Assembly: GCF_014898815.1 (NCBI RefSeq) | Contig: NW_026515473.1 | Coordinates: forward strand, 620,001-684,000 | Length of the DNA stretch: 64,000 bases | Source: Panonychus citri | Taxonomy: Eukaryota > Arthropoda > Arachnida > Trombidiformes > Tetranychidae | Direction: 5' to 3' | In this document: one piece after another, positions 59,287 to 64,000 of the stretch | Layout: every line of letters begins with the position of its first letter | Position numbering within the stretch: position 1 is the first letter of the stretch | Translations under genes and position numbers: made by a program | The notes under the pieces: generated by a model | What the model was told of the DNA's origin: nothing | The model's input: only the letters and a program-made list of their open reading frames with translations | Databases searched by the model: none

Positions 59287-59630
59287 TTTTACATTAATAA
59301 TAAACGAAGGAAAAAAAATTCTGAAAACAATTGAATTATATAAGTGTTTCATTACTCCAAACTCCATGCATCTTGTGTTTGATATTGAATTGATTTGGTC
59401 AAACTTTTAAAGATCAACATGATCACTTGATGATTTTTTTAGAATCATAATTTGTGTGTGTGTTTATCTGAATGTCCATTTTGTCTCATCTTTTTGGTTT
59501 TTCCTTCTTTAATCAATGTGTATATGTGGACCTTTTAAATGATGGATAATCAATATTGGTGGTAATCGATTTTGTTTTCTCGAACTAAATTATAAATATT
59601 ATGATTTTTGTACATTTACACAAATACGAA
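59287..59630. other. Short convergent 3' region
   Basis: 3' UTRs of FAM20B (+) and PP6 (-). Nothing else seen. Confidence 0.5.
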
Positions 59631-61423
59631 TCATAGAAAATACGGAGTGATAATGTTTTTAGGAACCTCTCTTTCAGAATCGGGTACTGCTGAAAATATT
59701 TTCACCGAACTGTTATTGACATCGTTGAAGGAAAGGACAGCGGCAACATTACCACACCGGTAACAATAATTGGGTGCTGACCAGACGGTTACCAGTTTAT
59801 CATCGAACATGTATTTATATCCTTCTTGTACCAGTTGATGTGCTCGACAAATCAACTTGAGATCATTCATATGCATAAACTAAAGTAAAAAGAGAGAACA
59901 GAAAAAGAGAAATTACAATTTTAGGATAATAGAAATTGAAAATTAAATAATCCTTCCTGTTCAGGAAATTTAAGAATCTACCTCATGAGTGACTTTAAAA
60001 CCAAAGAGCCAACCAGCTCCTCGAGGACTAACAGACCAAGATTCAATTTCATCGGGATCAGACCAGACAAGGTCACAAAAAGCTCCTTTATAAGGTATCT
60101 CTTGATTTCTTTCAATGGTTCGAACCTGATCTAGTAGATTAATATCAGGGGAAAGTCCACCATGAACACAGAGAACTTGATCATCGATTATCTAATGAAA
60201 ACATGAAATACATAACGTTAGAGAATATTGTTTCCAATTGATTCTTATGTAATAATAAGTAAAGATTTTCACTTACTGCAGCTATATTTAAGAGATCGAA
60301 TACTTTACAACAGTATTTCCAGGCATTGGCATTACCATATTTAGCTAAACATTCATCTACAAATTCAAGGAGATAACAAGCAATTAGGAATATTAGTTAA
60401 AAGAGCGAAATGTTGATTAGTTGATGTTGTATTTGGTTGAAAACAATCGGAGGTGAAGATCCTAGAGGTGATGATAACAATATAATTAATGGATAATCCC
60501 ATGAATAACTGCTGACATTTATTACCCATGATAATTAAACCATCATCACCTCTGTGATTAACTATCAGAATTGAGGAAATAAATCACAATCGTTGAACAC
60601 TCACCATAAAAGCCATAGACTCGGGTGATTTGTCTACTTTCATGATTACCACGAAGTAAAGTTATTTTCTCTGGATATCTGGCTTTGAGAATTAAAAGTC
60701 TAGTCAAGGTTTCTAAACTGTAATATCCTCTATCCACAAAATCACCCTGAAAAGAAGGATAAAAAGGAAATCAGTAAGACAGGTATTAATACTGTATAAG
60801 TAAACAATATAAATCGAGAGAATCAGAGTATAATAATTGTAAGGAAAGTTGAGTTAATTTCTGTTGACATCTTACCAAGAAGATATAATTTGTATCTCCC
60901 ACTTGTCCACCAGTTCTGAATAGTTCTTGAAGATCATAAAATTGTCCATGAATATCACCACAAACAGTAACAGGAGTACTGACAGGCTGAATGTTACTCT
61001 CCTCTAACAATATTTCACTAACAGCATCACATAGTTGCTATTAACCAGAGATCCAAATGGAGAGAGAGAAAGATAAAGAATCCAAAAGAAAGAGAGAAAA
61101 AAGAAAGAAGAGAAAGATAAAAGAGAATTTAAGAACATTTAGAAGAGAATATTTCGAATAAAAGAGAAAACAATTAACCATTAGATATTGAAAAGAAGAC
61201 ACGAACTAAAAGTATCATCACAATTGTAAATTGTAATTGAACAACAATTAGTCAAAACAATCTAATTGAAATTCAAATGCAAAGTCATCATCAAGAGATT
61301 GAAACAATTGTATGGATATTACAATGAATTTGGAAAACCTTGAGATGGTCTTACCTTTAAATCATTTTCTGGAAGATATTTACATTCCTCGGTGATTTCT
61401 AACCATTTATCCAAATCAGGCAT
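59631..61423 (-). CDS. PPP6C: Protein phosphatase 6 catalytic subunit
   Basis: Six exons, 61355-61423, 60876-61037, 60605-60746, 60277-60356, 59982-60191 and 59631-59879, close exactly to 303 residues. All PPP-family motifs are intact: GDIHGQFYDL, GDFVDRGYYS, RGNHESRQIT, WSDPDE and HGGLSPD, so the two-metal active site is complete. The specific stretches CKYLPENDLK, LLEESNIQPVSTPVTVCGD and the C-terminal TPYFL mark PP6 rather than PP2A or PP4. PP6 acts with SAPS and ankyrin-repeat subunits in mitosis (Aurora A), DNA damage and Hippo-type signalling. The C-terminal Leu is the site of carboxymethylation in this group. Human PP6 is 305 residues. Confidence 0.96.
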
Positions 61424-64000
61424 TGTTCTAATTAATCATTTACCATTAACTAGAAGAGAATTAAATTAATTAAGAAAAGAAAAAATAATAAACAAAATAA
61501 CAAGTAAAAAGATAAGTAAACAAAAGAGAGAGGAAAAGAAAGAGGATCAGATGAGAGGGAGGAACTTAATTGACATGAAAGTGTTTCTATTGACTAAATG
61601 ACACTTTTATCCATCGATTTGCACAATCAATTTAATTGTTAATTTTTGTTTCTCCTTTCAAGTTAATCAATTGACTTTTGTTTCTTTCAACATAATTAGT
61701 GTACATTTTCTTATGTATTGACTGTGATTAAATTAACTCTTCTCGTCTCGTGGACGGTTACTGTTAATTTCTTTGGTTTCTTGATTGTTGTTGTTGATTA
61801 AATTACTTTAATTTGGTGGTTAATTAAAGTCTAATTGTTTTCTTTCAACTGTTGGTTGGTTTGTATTGTTGATTTGATTGTGTTTTCTTTGATTGTGATT
61901 CTTTGTTTTTTTTTCTTTGGTCTTTCTCATTTAGGTTAATCTGAACCTATTGGAACTTGATTAATGTGATTGTGTTACTTTTTCGTAACATTTGATTGTC
62001 AATGATTTACCTTCAATTCAGTTGATGGATTTAAATGGTTCATTAGTTAACTGGTTAATTACATGATTTAGAGATCGTTGGGACAATTAGAATTATGTTT
62101 CTGATGAGAGAATTTTTTTTGGCCATTGATTAAAATGTTGACAGGTATTGATTGGGAATTTGAGAGAAAATCTTATTGACAATTGGACGATTGGTTTTAG
62201 TTTGATTCCAATTAATTTCTACCTTGATGATTGAGAAAATGTTGGAATTAGTTTCTATCAATATGAATTTCATATGATCCATTTTCACCTAAAAAGTTTC
62301 ACTTGATCATCGACTAACTGTTGATACACTTTAAACTAATTCCAATGAAAAACCAAACCAGTAACCAGAAAATTGATGGACAAGAATCGCTTTCAAATCA
62401 ATAATCTAATCAAAATGTCAAGTGATTAACTACCAAGAAAAATGTGATTCTAAATTAACCTAAAAATAAAACCTAATTCACCGGAATGAGAGTCAACCCT
62501 TAAGGTGGAAAGTAAAGTAAAGATGCTCATGAGCATGATGAATTCAATGAGAACCAGAGATGATCAGAGTTGAATTTGAATCTTCCCTGTTTTCCAAGGG
62601 ATTTTCATCTCTCTATTTCTCTTTCCAGTGAATCACAATTCTCATCATTCTCATCCTCATCATCTTCCTTTCATCTGATCTCATATCATTTTCCTCCAAC
62701 CATCAGCATGGTTAACCCTCCTCGAGAAAATATCAACAACAACATATCAACATCTCTCATCTTATGGATCATTTTCCTAATTCCAAGTGATAAAATCTCA
62801 ACCATTTTAGTTTATTATTAATTTTGCATTTGTGTACATTTTATATTCTACCTGCAATTTACCTGAATTTCCAGTGGAAACATTTACCTGTAATTGTAAC
62901 AACAATTAACTCCAAAAGGTGACACAGATTCACAGGTAAATATGTTTACCTGAGAATTTACTCTGAGAATTTGAGTGAAAATATCAATCAACAAATTCAC
63001 ACATATGATTATCTTTATCCTGGAATCAAATTCAACACACCAATTAAGCTAAATTGTCACAAACAAATCAGGAAATTGTTTCTTCCAGCATCATATCAAC
63101 ATTTACCTTGTAATCTAATTATTTTGTTTACAATTACATCCAACTCAGAATTCAGGAATCATCAGGGTAGATATAAAGTATCATTTGATCATCATCATCA
63201 TGTTACTAATCATTTTGTATCTCCTTGATTCCATCAAATCAAGAAGTTAATTGCTCTCTGTGATTCTGGTACAAAAAGCCAAATTGAATCTCCAATTATT
63301 ATGATTAATTTAAACAACCACAACGGATTTCATGCAATTAACTGTCATAATCAAAATCCATCAACCTTTAATTATGTAAGTATTTCTTAAATTAAGTTAA
63401 TTGCTAATTGGCTTTTATTGATTTTTCTGTGCGCATCTTAATCAGAACCAGTGATTAACACAACGATTAATGTTTTTGATTGTGCTTCTTGCATTTGTAA
63501 TCATTTAAAACGATTAACAATCAATAATTTACAATTATTTGTCAATTTTAATTACTATCAATTGATTATTATCAATCATAATAAAATCAAATGAAACCAA
63601 TTAGCACAAAAATCTTGTTTATTATCATATGATTGTTGTAAATTTTTTATTTAATCATGACAATCAACTTGTCGTTAATACTATTAAGAAATGACAATTT
63701 AGTAAATATTGTATCATTTTTTAAATCATCTAATTCAATTAGTGAAATGATTAATTGTTGTTTTCTAATCTTATAATCAACAGATAATAACAATCGTATA
63801 AATGTTTCTAATGTTATATTGATCAACAACAATTAGCATAATCATCAACAATTATCATCATCCCAAAGGGAAGAAGCCAAATTAATAAGATAAATTTGAT
63901 TTCTCATCAAAAAAAAAATAATATCTGTACAATAATTGACTAAGCAGAAAGAAAGAAACAATTCCCAACAATTAGAGTTAATTGTTAAATGGATTTTCCT
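61424..64000. other. Gene-free end of the window
   Basis: Upstream flank of PP6 and about 2 kb beyond. Frames at 62570-62821, 62971-63228 and 63647-63832 are AT-biased by-products with no recognisable protein. T-rich and CAATTA-rich throughout. Confidence 0.45.

Noticed and set aside
62570..63832. Three short open frames near the window end
   Set aside because: AT-driven, no recognisable protein features, and no splice sites linking them.

Overview
This is a eukaryotic nuclear window, AT-rich with short introns (many 60-120 bp, GT-AG). The gene set points to an arthropod: an arthropod-type chitin synthase, a possible chemosensory receptor, nose-resistant-to-fluoxetine type acyltransferases and a pair of Cys-loop ion channels. 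A mite, possibly a spider mite, fits best, but no sequence here proves the species. Exon joins below were worked out by hand from splice sites and reading-frame arithmetic; where the phases close exactly I say so.

Layout. 0-2.3 kb: a DENND2-like Rab GEF (-). 2.9-7.3 kb: two tandem Cys-loop ligand-gated channel genes (-) with identical intron phases. 8.6-9.6 kb: a secreted cysteine-rich protein (+). 10.1-10.9 kb: selenoprotein K (+) with an in-frame TGA and a convincing SECIS element. 11.0-11.7 kb: a broken copy of the second channel gene. 11.8-15.6 kb: TAF3 (-) with three PHD fingers. 16.6 kb: GOLGA7 (+), head to head with TAF3. 18.7 kb: a ZNRF1/2 ubiquitin ligase (-). 20.2-23.3 kb: kinesin-associated protein 3 (-). 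24.5 kb: hydroxypyruvate isomerase-like (-). 25.8-27.6 kb: mitochondrial EF-Tu (-). 27.6-31.5 kb: gene-poor. 32 kb: a glycine-rich secreted protein (+) with a clear TATA box. 33.3-42.7 kb: chitin synthase (-), whose last intron holds an intronless receptor-like gene on the opposite strand. 43.6-44.9 kb: AHSA1 (-). 45.7-46.5 kb: MAD2 (-). 47.4-49.8 and 52.3-54.7 kb: two NRF-6 type acyltransferases (+). 55.1-55.9 kb: palindromic MITE-like sequence. 57.2-59.3 kb: FAM20B (+). 59.6-61.4 kb: PP6 catalytic subunit (-). The last 2.5 kb hold nothing I can call.

Most genes are unrelated housekeeping genes that share no pathway. The most notable points are selenoprotein K with its SECIS, the three-PHD TAF3, the channels with an atypical M2 pore, the exon-limited near-identity of the two acyltransferases, and a recurrent pattern of single-base frame breaks in otherwise good genes, mostly of one sign, which looks more like sequence error than biology. 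I found no wholly new system.
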